A stretch of 41,411 nucleotides of DNA from a virus. A program made the position numbers and the translations under genes. This document shows positions 24,873-31,255 of this stretch, in pieces (the stretch's first letter is position 1; each line of letters starts with the position of its first letter). The stretch covers positions 1 to 41,411 of IMG/VR virus record IMGVR_UViG_3300036944_000156. One strand, given 5' to 3'. Under the pieces are notes generated by a model that was not told the origin of the DNA, made no database searches, and saw only the letters and a program-made list of their open reading frames with translations.

Positions 24873-25044
24873 GCATCTATATGACATGACCCGAGAGGAA
24901 CTAGCGCAGGTGATATGCGTATTCTGTGGAGTCAATGCAATGGATGAGTACGCCTGTCGCAACAATCTCAAGGACAACTACGCCTATTGCAGTGAGTGCT
25001 GTGCCGATGAACTAGAGGACAGTGGCACATCATGCTGCGGGTAA
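24859..25044 (+). CDS. Small zinc-finger-like protein (61 aa)
   Basis: Starts at ATG 24859, inside the end of the upstream gene. Cysteine pairs 'CVFCG' (20-23) and 'CSECC' (45-49), a further C33, and 'CCG' at the C-terminus suggest one zinc-binding site. Probably a small nucleic-acid or protein-binding factor; the function is unassigned. Confidence 0.65.
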   Translation: MTTTKHLYDMTREELAQVICVFCGVNAMDEYACRNNLKDNYAYCSECCADELEDSGTSCCG

Positions 25045-25054
25045 CACACATCTC

Positions 25055-25116
25055 AAGATAGCACAGCAAAGCTGTGCGTATATAGAGGGAGCAACACCAA
25101 CCAACCAACGAAAGGA
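25055..25116 (+). promoter_or_regulatory. Promoter-leader cassette 2 (inverted repeat in spacer)
   Basis: AAGATA is followed by GCACAGC-AAA-GCTGTGC (25061-25077), TATATA (25079-25084), and then the leader ACACCAACCAACCAACG with AAAGGA. The layout and leader repeat at 26281-26340. I read it as a promoter with TATATA as -10. An RNA hairpin role is the alternative. Confidence 0.6.
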
Positions 25117-25122
25117 ATGACA

Positions 25123-25851
25123 ATGCAAGCAACACTGAAACGCAGTAATGACCGCAAGGTAACCAACCTTGTGACGCCTAACGGCAAGCAATCAGCAATC
25201 GCTAATACATTTGGGCTGCCAGCAGGCAAAGACTTCTCCTGCCCAGGTGCAACATCTATCTGTTCTAAGGTTTGCTACGCTGGAAAACTTGAGAAGGTAT
25301 ACAAGGGAGTGCGAGATGTACTGATGCACAACTGGAATCTTCTTAAGGATGCTGACGTCAACCAAATGGTTGACATGCTCGATGACATGATCCTTGATTT
25401 CATCAAGGACTGTGACCGCCGACAAGCACCGAAGGTATTCCGCATTCATTGGGACGGAGACTTCTTCAACACAACTTACGAGTATGCATGGCAGAAAGTA
25501 ATCATGATGCACCCCGACGTTAAGTTCTGGGCATACACACGAGTCGAGTCCGCTGCTTATTCCCTATCGGGACTTGACAATCTCTCGCTGTACTACAGTA
25601 CAGATGCAGACAACAAGCATATCGCTGACAAGGTACGTAGTACCAGCATCGATACCAAACTGGCATACCTCGCTGATACATTCGAGGATGCTAAGCAAGA
25701 CATGCTTAGCATGACTGGCAAGGTAGGGGCTAAGTGTCCCGAGAATAACAAGAGCATCCCGCTTATCAGTACCACTGGCTCAGCATGCTTCAGCTGCGGG
25801 CTATGCATCAACGGCAAAGCCGACATCCGATTCAGCGCAACCAAGAAATGA
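25123..25851 (+). CDS. GP88-family protein (242 aa)
   Basis: The ATG at 25123 is six bases after the AAAGGA ribosome site. An ATG at 25117 is directly adjacent to it and less likely. The N-terminal region 'GKDFSCPGATSICSKVCYAG' and the C-terminal 'ACFSCGLCINGKADI', together with 'FRIHWDGDFFNTTYEYAW' in the middle, fit the 'gene product 88' family of mycobacteriophages. Cysteines cluster at both ends and could hold a metal or iron-sulphur centre. The function is not known. It is first in its own promoter unit, implying strong early expression. Confidence 0.8.
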   Translation: MQATLKRSNDRKVTNLVTPNGKQSAIANTFGLPAGKDFSCPGATSICSKVCYAGKLEKVYKGVRDVLMHNWNLLKDADVNQMVDMLDDMILDFIKDCDRRQAPKVFRIHWDGDFFNTTYEYAWQKVIMMHPDVKFWAYTRVESAAYSLSGLDNLSLYYSTDADNKHIADKVRSTSIDTKLAYLADTFEDAKQDMLSMTGKVGAKCPENNKSIPLISTTGSACFSCGLCINGKADIRFSATKK

Positions 25852-25858
25852 GGACAAC

Positions 25859-26170
25859 ATGAACGCATCATTTAGAATCGAGCAAGTAAGTTTCTTACTT
25901 ACTCAGTACCGAGAAGCAATGCACCGCCCAGGTATGGGTGACCTTGCTATATGGGAAACGCTTAAGACATACTACAAAGAGCCCGAAGAGTGGGACATAG
26001 TGCTCACCTCTACACAAGAGGAAGCATTCGACCGCATGGTATCTGATCGCTGGAACGTGGATATGGGTGACCATTTCTATGGTCTGGACTACGACACCAT
26101 TGATGAACTAGTACTTCAGTACCTGAAGGACAACCAATTAGTAACCGAGATACCAGAGGAGGAAGAGTAA
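25859..26170 (+). CDS. Unknown acidic protein (103 aa)
   Basis: ATG 25859 follows TGAGGAC, a good ribosome site. A helical, acidic protein with 'LKTYYKEPEEWDIVL' and an EEEE tail. Its stop overlaps the next ATG (TAATG). No family recognised. Confidence 0.65.
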   Translation: MNASFRIEQVSFLLTQYREAMHRPGMGDLAIWETLKTYYKEPEEWDIVLTSTQEEAFDRMVSDRWNVDMGDHFYGLDYDTIDELVLQYLKDNQLVTEIPEEEE

Positions 26171-26772
26171 TGCCTGTAATGTGCGACGATTGCAAGTGTA
26201 GTAACTGGCTCTGCAAATCTTGCGGAGAATACAGCAATGATTGTGGATGCGACTGCTGCTTGTGTCCATGCCAGCGTCAAGATAGCACATCTTTAGATGT
26301 GCATATATATAAGAGTGACACCAACCAACCAACGAAAGGAAGTACAATGACCGAACCAATTACAATGAGCGAGATTGACCTGCTCAATATCGAACTAGCA
26401 AATGTAAGAAGCACATCCGATTCACTGCGTGATTCACTCAACCGATCACGCAATAACGTACGAGATATCTTCACCTTCATCAACGATTACATCGAGGAGA
26501 ATGACCTCAACGTAGACGATGACATCCCGCTATCCGAACTCAACAACCTGCTAAGCAGTGCGTTTGGTAGCGAGCTTGTCTTCGACAAGGAGTATGAAGT
26601 GCAAGTGCAGTACACAGCCTATGCTACCTTCACCATCCGAGCCAAGGATGAGGATGCAGCATCCGAAGAAGCAATGAACATTGAAATGTTCGAACCATCC
26701 TTTGACGAAGACGCAGAAGATATACAGTCAGAGGTTGACCGCATCGTATACATCAACAAGAAGGGACGATAA
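26170..26772 (+). CDS. Cys-rich N-terminus read in frame into the next protein (200 aa long form)
   Basis: The ATG at 26170 is coupled to the upstream gene by TAATG. The first 34 residues hold eleven cysteines (for example 'CDDCKCSNWLCKSCGEY' and 'CGCDCCLCPC'), suggesting a compact zinc site. There is no stop before the promoter-leader cassette at 26281-26340, so the frame runs through it into the protein starting at 26347. Either a 200-residue fusion is made from the upstream transcript, or the Cys-rich part is translated with a useless tail. Function unknown. Confidence 0.5.
   Translation: MPVMCDDCKCSNWLCKSCGEYSNDCGCDCCLCPCQRQDSTSLDVHIYKSDTNQPTKGSTMTEPITMSEIDLLNIELANVRSTSDSLRDSLNRSRNNVRDIFTFINDYIEENDLNVDDDIPLSELNNLLSSAFGSELVFDKEYEVQVQYTAYATFTIRAKDEDAASEEAMNIEMFEPSFDEDAEDIQSEVDRIVYINKKGR
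26281..26340 (+). promoter_or_regulatory. Promoter-leader cassette 3 (inverted repeat in spacer)
   Basis: GATA is followed by GCACATC-TTTA-GATGTGC (26285-26302), TATATATA (26303-26310) and the leader ACACCAACCAACCAACG with AAAGGA. Compared with the 25055 copy, the stem differs on both arms in a compensating way, while the TATA box and leader are kept. It lies inside an open reading frame. Confidence 0.6.
26347..26772 (+). CDS. Acidic coiled-coil protein, short form (141 aa)
   Basis: The ATG at 26347 lies six bases after AAAGGA of the leader cassette, the same geometry as the GP88 gene, so this is probably the main start. Residues 10-50 form a helix ('MSEIDLLNIELANVRSTSDS'). The C-terminal half 'YEVQVQYTAYATFTIRAKDE' with 'DAASEEAMNIE' is a beta-alpha unit seen in many small phage proteins. 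No function assigned. The stop overlaps the next ATG. Confidence 0.7.
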   Translation: MTEPITMSEIDLLNIELANVRSTSDSLRDSLNRSRNNVRDIFTFINDYIEENDLNVDDDIPLSELNNLLSSAFGSELVFDKEYEVQVQYTAYATFTIRAKDEDAASEEAMNIEMFEPSFDEDAEDIQSEVDRIVYINKKGR

Positions 26773-27044
26773 TGATAGCCGAAATCCATGCAGTACCAAG
26801 GTTAGGTGACCGCACCAAGAATGGTGCAGTCATCATAGATATCAAGCCAGCCTGGGATTCATCAGGCTACGTAGCACTCTGCCTATGGGTAGAGGACACG
26901 CAGTTAGAAGTACCAACCCGACGCACCGTTGACCCATATGTCACATGGTTCGTACGATCAGAGGAAGGCAAGATCGTCTGCACTCAGGGTCATTACTTCG
27001 ACCAGCTAAGCGTAGCCATAGTTGATTTCGACAGCCGTATATAG
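26772..27044 (+). CDS. Unknown small protein (90 aa)
   Basis: TAATG overlap with the upstream gene. A beta-rich sequence with 'TKNGAVIIDIKPAWDSSGYV' and 'DPYVTWFVRSEEGKIVCTQG'. Residue patterns resemble small phage SH3-like proteins. Its end carries the TATATA box of the next transcription unit. Function unknown. Confidence 0.65.
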   Translation: MIAEIHAVPRLGDRTKNGAVIIDIKPAWDSSGYVALCLWVEDTQLEVPTRRTVDPYVTWFVRSEEGKIVCTQGHYFDQLSVAIVDFDSRI

Positions 27045-27084
27045 TAAGATGCAACCAACAACCAACCAACCGAAAGGAACTACC
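27038..27084 (+). promoter_or_regulatory. TATA box and CCAACC leader before the DUF932 gene
   Basis: GTATATAG (TATATA at 27038-27043) is followed by CAACCAACAACCAACCAACC and GAAAGGA, then ATG at 27085. The -10-like box, leader and ribosome site match the other cassettes, but no inverted repeat precedes the box. This argues that the box and leader are the shared core. Confidence 0.5.
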
Positions 27085-28062
27085 ATGAATAACCTAACAA
27101 TCAAGTCACGACGCAATGCTTACAGCATTGTAGGTAAGGAAGTAACAGCAACATCAGCACGTTCAGCAGCCGAGCAAGCGGGCATTGACTGGACAGTATC
27201 TCTTGCAGATTTGCAAGCGCTAGCACTTAACGACAGTGGTGTGAGCACACTCGATGTACCCAACAAGTTCGCTACTATCCGTACGAACAAGGACGGTGGT
27301 CAATCTGTACTAGGTACAGTAGGTGGACGATACAAGGTGCTCCAGAATGGCGAGATGTTTAGCGCACTGGATGCACTGGTTGACTCAGGAGATGCACGAT
27401 ATGCATATGCTGGTGAAATCAAAGGCGGAGCACAGGTATACATGGTGCTCGAGCTACCCAAAGATGTGAAGATTGGCAACGACCCACACAAGGCTTACCT
27501 CGTAGCACGAACATCACATGATGGATCATGTGCATTACAGATAGCACCAAGCGTCAACCGATTACGATGCACCAATCAAATCGCTGGCATCTTTAATAAG
27601 TCTGCGACTTATACTCTCAAGCACACAACCAACGCTGACTTCAGCATCGAAGATATCAAGCGCATCATCCCTGTTACCTATACAGGTATCGAACAGTACG
27701 AACTCATCGGTAACAAGCTCATCGGTGAAACCGTAAGCGACCAAGAGGTAGACACCATCTTCAAGAAGATGTGGTCACTGCCTAGCGGTATCGAACAAGC
27801 ACCTTACAACATGCTCAGCACTGGCGAGAAGGGTAGATACAACCGAGCAATGACAGCACGTTCGACAGCCAAGGCTATCTATCGTGGTGACACTGGCACA
27901 CAGGAAGAACTGTACGGCACAGCGTTCGGTGCATTCCAAGCCATCGTCGAGTACGTCGACCACTACAGCCACGCTAAGGAAGCAACACGAGCTGAGCGTA
28001 ACCTCACTGGTATGGCTGACAAAGCAAAGACACAGGCACTCAGCCTAGTAATGAAGGGATAA
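27085..28062 (+). CDS. DUF932 / TIGR03299 phage-plasmid-like protein (325 aa)
   Basis: The start at ATG 27085 sits behind the leader's GAAAGGA; an upstream reading would include the leader. The sequence 'LGTVGGRYKVLQNGEMFSAL' near 75-95, 'GEIKGGAQVYMVLELPKDV' near 115-133 and 'VNRLRCTNQIAGIF' near 170-184 are hallmarks of this family, found in many phages and plasmids. The molecular role is unknown. A strong leader implies abundant early product. Confidence 0.88.
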   Translation: MNNLTIKSRRNAYSIVGKEVTATSARSAAEQAGIDWTVSLADLQALALNDSGVSTLDVPNKFATIRTNKDGGQSVLGTVGGRYKVLQNGEMFSALDALVDSGDARYAYAGEIKGGAQVYMVLELPKDVKIGNDPHKAYLVARTSHDGSCALQIAPSVNRLRCTNQIAGIFNKSATYTLKHTTNADFSIEDIKRIIPVTYTGIEQYELIGNKLIGETVSDQEVDTIFKKMWSLPSGIEQAPYNMLSTGEKGRYNRAMTARSTAKAIYRGDTGTQEELYGTAFGAFQAIVEYVDHYSHAKEATRAERNLTGMADKAKTQALSLVMKG

Positions 28063-28065
28063 CAC

Positions 28066-28269
28066 ATGACTGACAACAACGAGGAACTGTACGTCCAGCC
28101 CACCATATCGGTGAGGCTGGCGCAGTACCTACTCAAATCACTGGACTACATGCACATCCATGCTCAACAGACAGACAACCCAAGCATCATCGAGCCTGAG
28201 TTGCATGCCGAAGGTGAGGACGCCATGACTGACATCGTGCTGGACTCACCACTACCAGAGGATAACTAA
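28066..28269 (+). CDS. Unknown acidic small protein (67 aa)
   Basis: 'ISVRLAQYLLKSLDYMHIHA' is a helix, and the remainder is acidic with 'MTDIVLDSPLPEDN' at the end. Four bases separate it from the DUF932 gene, and it overlaps the following ATG (TAATG). No family recognised. Confidence 0.6.
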   Translation: MTDNNEELYVQPTISVRLAQYLLKSLDYMHIHAQQTDNPSIIEPELHAEGEDAMTDIVLDSPLPEDN

Positions 28270-28493
28270 TGGGCAAGCTGGTAGACAAGGACATACTTAA
28301 GACACGCCCACCCTCACTACAAATCCAGCCAATCGCTGGATGGTCATGGTACTGCGGGTATCATGACACCTATGGAATCGGAGACGATGAGGAAGAGGTG
28401 CTCTTCATGGCAGGAGCACACATGCATTACTTCAGGATCTCGGATGACTGCGAGATAGCAACACGAGAACACAACGTAAAGGAGGAAGCATGA
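28269..28493 (+). CDS. Unknown small protein (74 aa)
   Basis: Aromatic-rich: 'GWSWYCGYHDTYGIGDDEEE' and 'AGAHMHYFRISDD'. Overlaps both neighbours (TAATG before, ATGA after). The last codons contain the AAAGGAGGAAG ribosome site for the next tiny gene. Function unknown. Confidence 0.6.
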   Translation: MGKLVDKDILKTRPPSLQIQPIAGWSWYCGYHDTYGIGDDEEEVLFMAGAHMHYFRISDDCEIATREHNVKEEA

Positions 28494-28621
28494 TACATGT
28501 AGCTAGCGTCGTACTTATCTGTGCATACTGCAATGCAGAGATAGAACGCAAGAGTGAAGTCGAAGCACGTGATGCACTCAATGAGCACTACTCATATGTG
28601 CAATGCATTAAGGGATACTAG
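28490..28621 (+). CDS. Tiny protein with Cys pair (43 aa)
   Basis: ATG at 28490 behind AAAGGAGG, ATGA overlap with the upstream gene, stop TAG at 28619-28621 overlapping the next GTG. Sequence 'MIHVASVVLICAYCNAEIER' has a CAYC pair, with a third cysteine near the end; a zinc knuckle is possible. The very strong ribosome site supports it. Confidence 0.6.
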   Translation: MIHVASVVLICAYCNAEIERKSEVEARDALNEHYSYVQCIKGY

Positions 28622-28938
28622 TGGGCAAGCCACGTCCAACAGAGATTAGATTGGTAGCCAATCTAATAGACCCTGATGCAACTAACCCCGAAGGTGCTGC
28701 GGATATGGCTGTTGAAATCATTGAGGCTCTGGATAAATCCAGAGTTAAACGTGAGTCATACATAGTCGTAGCAAAGTTGGCGGACTGGGTTCCTCTTCAA
28801 GCATGGGGGGAATTCAGTACCCGATTGCAAGCAGAGAAGTTCTTCCCGCTGCTATCAGCGCCAGGTCCTGGCGATGGCAAGGCAGCGGTAGCACGACTGG
28901 AAGATCCAGATACATTTCGTACTAGGATGGGAGAATAA
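28621..28938 (+). CDS. Unknown protein with GTG start (105 aa)
   Basis: The GTG at 28621 shares a base with the upstream TAG (TAGTG). It has an alpha/beta style with 'IRLVANLIDPDATNPEGAAD' and 'SYIVVAKLADWVPLQAWGEF'. No family recognised. Confidence 0.6.
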   Translation: MGKPRPTEIRLVANLIDPDATNPEGAADMAVEIIEALDKSRVKRESYIVVAKLADWVPLQAWGEFSTRLQAEKFFPLLSAPGPGDGKAAVARLEDPDTFRTRMGE

Positions 28939-29106
28939 ATGTTCTACAACGGATTCACTTTGCTTATGCAATTACTAGCTGGCGTAGCTGCCTACCATGT
29001 GGGAAGATACTATGGTATTGTTGAAGGCAAGCGAGAGCTTAGCGAAACTTACAAGTCAATTGAACGTGCAAAGAGAGAAGCTTTTTCCAAGTTGGTTGGA
29101 AAATAA
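28939..29106 (+). CDS. Small membrane-anchored protein (55 aa)
   Basis: ATG 28939 immediately after the upstream TAA, with GGGAGAA as ribosome site. Residues 4-26 ('NGFTLLMQLLAGVAAYHVGR') are hydrophobic enough for one membrane helix, followed by a charged helix. It is the last rightward gene before the shared terminator. Function unknown. Confidence 0.6.
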   Translation: MFYNGFTLLMQLLAGVAAYHVGRYYGIVEGKRELSETYKSIERAKREAFSKLVGK

Positions 29107-29110
29107 GGGG

Positions 29111-29140
29111 AAGGCGGGGGCTTATGCCTCCGCCTTTTTC
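29111..29140. terminator. Bidirectional terminator between converging operons
   Basis: AAGGCGGGGGC and GCCTCCGCCTT form an 11-bp stem (one G-T pair) with loop TTAT, followed by TTTTTC on the plus strand. It ends the rightward genes. The stop codon and last residues of the minus-strand glycosyltransferase are encoded within its stem. Confidence 0.85.
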
Positions 29141-29862
29141 TCTTTCATATCCGCGAATGTCTGCGTAATCCAATACAACTTATAGAATTCCTCATCGAAT
29201 GAGAAGCGCTTCATATGTTTAACTGTCGCACCAGTATGTGCATGTAATGGGACGCCAGCTTCCTTCATCTTCATGAAGAAGTGGATGTCCTCACCAATAA
29301 ACTTATCGTCGTTACCATCTGATGTCTCCATAAAGAAAGACTTATCACCATGGAACTGACGCATCTTGTCAGCTGCACTGCGGTGCAGCAGGAAGAAACC
29401 AAACCCAGCGTAGTCAACCTTAAGTACCTCATCCTTTGGTAAAGGATGGATGTATGACATGACGTACCGATCATCAGGGTGTGCCATGAACAGGGAAGGG
29501 AACGGCTGCATCAAAGCCTTCTCATTCTCCTTGGATATAAAGTAGGTCCCGCTAACAGCAGGTCGCTCGACAGCATCAGCTGTCTCCCATACTTTAGCTA
29601 GTGCTTCGTTCGTAAGAACGATGTCGCTATCTACCCAGAGAATCCATTCAGTATCTAGTCCGTCGTACCACATATCGAATGCAGCTTGTCGCTGCCTTGC
29701 TATCTGATTACCTTGAGTGCGACCAGCGTTGACGATAGGTAGACCAGAGGTGAGCAGCGAGTAGACCAAACCTTCAGCGAACTTGCCGTCAACCAATCCG
29801 TTATCACACCAGACCAGCATGATCTTTCCCTTGCTTACGGGTTTCTTGTTACCCTTGGACAT
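29122..29862 (-). CDS. GT-A-type glycosyltransferase (246 aa)
   Basis: The start at ATG 29860-29862 ('MSKGNKKPVSKGK') overlaps the upstream gene by 14 bases. The Rossmann-like opening 'KIMLVWCDNGLVDGKFAEGL' is followed by 'TEWILWVDSDIVLTNEALAK' with a DxD motif at 78-80, which in GT-A enzymes binds metal and nucleotide sugar. 'YAGFGFFLLHRSAADKM' and 'FIGEDIHFFMKMKEAG' are the acceptor-site and catalytic ED segments of family 2-like enzymes. It could glycosylate phage DNA bases, virion or host envelope; the target is unknown. Confidence 0.8.
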   Translation of the reverse strand: MSKGNKKPVSKGKIMLVWCDNGLVDGKFAEGLVYSLLTSGLPIVNAGRTQGNQIARQRQAAFDMWYDGLDTEWILWVDSDIVLTNEALAKVWETADAVERPAVSGTYFISKENEKALMQPFPSLFMAHPDDRYVMSYIHPLPKDEVLKVDYAGFGFFLLHRSAADKMRQFHGDKSFFMETSDGNDDKFIGEDIHFFMKMKEAGVPLHAHTGATVKHMKRFSFDEEFYKLYWITQTFADMKEKKAEA

Positions 29863-30028
29863 GATTGCCTCCCCATCCTCCGCCTTTGAATTGAATCCCA
29901 GGTGCATTGAAGATGCGACGCAAGGTAGTACCGCATACAGGACAGTCGTACTCTTGCTCTTCGTCTGTCATGCCACGCTCAATGTTAATTACTTGCCCAT
30001 CACCTGGGCATTCGTACTCGTAGATCAT
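29849..30028 (-). CDS. FmdB-type zinc ribbon protein (59 aa)
   Basis: ATG 30026-30028 overlaps the upstream stop (ATGA). 'MIYEYECPGDGQ' followed by 'YDCPVCGTTLRRIFNAPGIQ' and 'FKGGGWGG' fits the FmdB/CxxC_CxxC_SSSS regulatory zinc-ribbon pattern. The first CxxC is degenerate: C7 is followed by PGDG with no second cysteine. The ribbon may bind RNA or transcription machinery. It is tightly coupled to the sigma-like gene upstream. Confidence 0.75.
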   Translation of the reverse strand: MIYEYECPGDGQVINIERGMTDEEQEYDCPVCGTTLRRIFNAPGIQFKGGGWGGNHVQG

Positions 30029-30666
30029 TGGTAAGGACTCTTCCCGCCAAGGATGTCAGCTATATCCTTCACACCCTTAGCTGCTAGTTGTTCGACTCGT
30101 TGCGGGGATATGTCCCACGCCTTAGCAATATCTGCAAGTGGCATGTCGTTCGCATACCGAGAGTTGAGGATGCCTTGCATCCTTGAGTCAAGCTTAGACA
30201 TAGCTTTAGATACATCAGCTACTAGTGCAACCAAGTTGTTACCTTCGTTAGCTAACCGCTTGACCTTAACACCATGCACGTCAGGGTCGAACACTTGGTT
30301 AGCCAAGTATGACTCACCAGATCCAACCACTTTAATAAGAGACTCGATAAGATCGAGGCGATAGAAGTACTCATCGCCTAGCTCGTAGCCCAAAGCTTTT
30401 GCTTTCTCCTTGCGAGCATAGCGTTCACCAGCTCGACGTATGAATGTAGAGAATGCTTTGTATCCCTGCTTCTTTTCGATAGGGTCTTCGCGTTCAAGGT
30501 ACTCACTTACTTTATCCTTGCGCTTCCATGCGTACTCGTTCATCGCTTGCCTCACATCTTCAAGCTCGACGAATCGATAGAATCTTTTCGAAACGTTGTA
30601 TGCAATGACGGAGGTGATGTCGTTAACCTCTACCCATATAGGGTGATCTTTATCTAGATCAGCCAT
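30025..30666 (-). CDS. Sigma-like / HTH transcription factor (213 aa)
   Basis: A helical protein. The C-terminus (about 160-205, 'MQGILNSRYANDMPLADIAK' then 'AWDISPQRVEQLAAKGVKDI') is a region-4-like helix-turn-helix with the usual R-V-x-Q-L recognition pattern. The N-terminal part ('VNDITSVIAYNVSKRFYRFV', 'ELEDVRQAMNEYAW') resembles the region-2 start of small sigma factors. I infer a phage transcription factor that could drive late genes. Confidence in the DNA-binding end is greater than in the sigma assignment. Confidence 0.65.
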   Translation of the reverse strand: MADLDKDHPIWVEVNDITSVIAYNVSKRFYRFVELEDVRQAMNEYAWKRKDKVSEYLEREDPIEKKQGYKAFSTFIRRAGERYARKEKAKALGYELGDEYFYRLDLIESLIKVVGSGESYLANQVFDPDVHGVKVKRLANEGNNLVALVADVSKAMSKLDSRMQGILNSRYANDMPLADIAKAWDISPQRVEQLAAKGVKDIADILGGKSPYQ

Positions 30667-30946
30667 GCTCTTTAACCAAGTATGCGTGAGCTGCTAGTAA
30701 CATGTCGGGGTCATCTCCAAGTAAACCAATCGCTCTGTTGTGGTTGCTGCATAGCAAACCCCTAACCTTGCCAGTCTCATGGTCGTGGTCTATGTCCAAT
30801 GCTCTACGCTCTGGCTTACCACCACATATGTAGCAGCCACCATCTTGTTCTTCAAGCATGCGATCGTAGTCATGCTCGGTAATTCCGTATGCTCTGATGC
30901 GCGAGATGCGCTGCTCGGCATAAGTTTTATTTCGCTTGCGTGGCAT
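30659..30946 (-). CDS. Endonuclease VII-like HNH nuclease (95 aa)
   Basis: The start at ATG 30944-30946 ('MPRKRNKTYA') is preferred to one eight codons upstream. It has C38-x2-C41 (CYICGG), the catalytic DIDHDH (51-56), 'TGKVRGLLCSNHNRAIG' with C66 and H69, and the typical LGDDPDML continuation. Family members (T4 gp49-like) resolve branched DNA. Together with the resolvase further upstream, the phage has two junction-cutting enzymes. Confidence 0.9.
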   Translation of the reverse strand: MPRKRNKTYAEQRISRIRAYGITEHDYDRMLEEQDGGCYICGGKPERRALDIDHDHETGKVRGLLCSNHNRAIGLLGDDPDMLLAAHAYLVKEHG

Positions 30947-31244
30947 ACTGTTCCCAGATCCCACGCTCAACCATCAGTGCAATCACTGCGTAGTTGGCGA
31001 TGTCAATGAAGCTATCTTCGAGAGCTTCATGATTGGGTTCAACTGAGTTGTATATAAGATTCTTTAGTCGCTCGATCTTGTCTGACATGCGTACCATCAG
31101 ACCATTGGTTGCACCACCAGGTGCATTCGAAATATTTAATGGACCGTAATCAACTTGCTTGCTTATCAGGATCTCTAGAAGCTCGTGGTATATAGAGCTA
31201 GCATCATGACCGAAGTCTTCGATCGTTAACTTTTTCGTAGCCAA
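30927..31244 (-). CDS. Nucleotide modification-associated (DUF1599-like) protein (105 aa)
   Basis: The signature 'KQVDYGPLNISNAPGGATNG' then 'LMVRMSDKIERLKNL', and 'LEDSFIDIANYAVIALMVER', matches the DUF1599 family. The family has an all-helical MazG-like fold and is linked to nucleotide metabolism in phages. Likely an early enzyme acting on nucleotides; the substrate is unknown. It overlaps the endonuclease gene by 20 bases. Confidence 0.8.
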   Translation of the reverse strand: MATKKLTIEDFGHDASSIYHELLEILISKQVDYGPLNISNAPGGATNGLMVRMSDKIERLKNLIYNSVEPNHEALEDSFIDIANYAVIALMVERGIWEQYATQAK

Positions 31245-31255
31245 GCAGCACCCCT

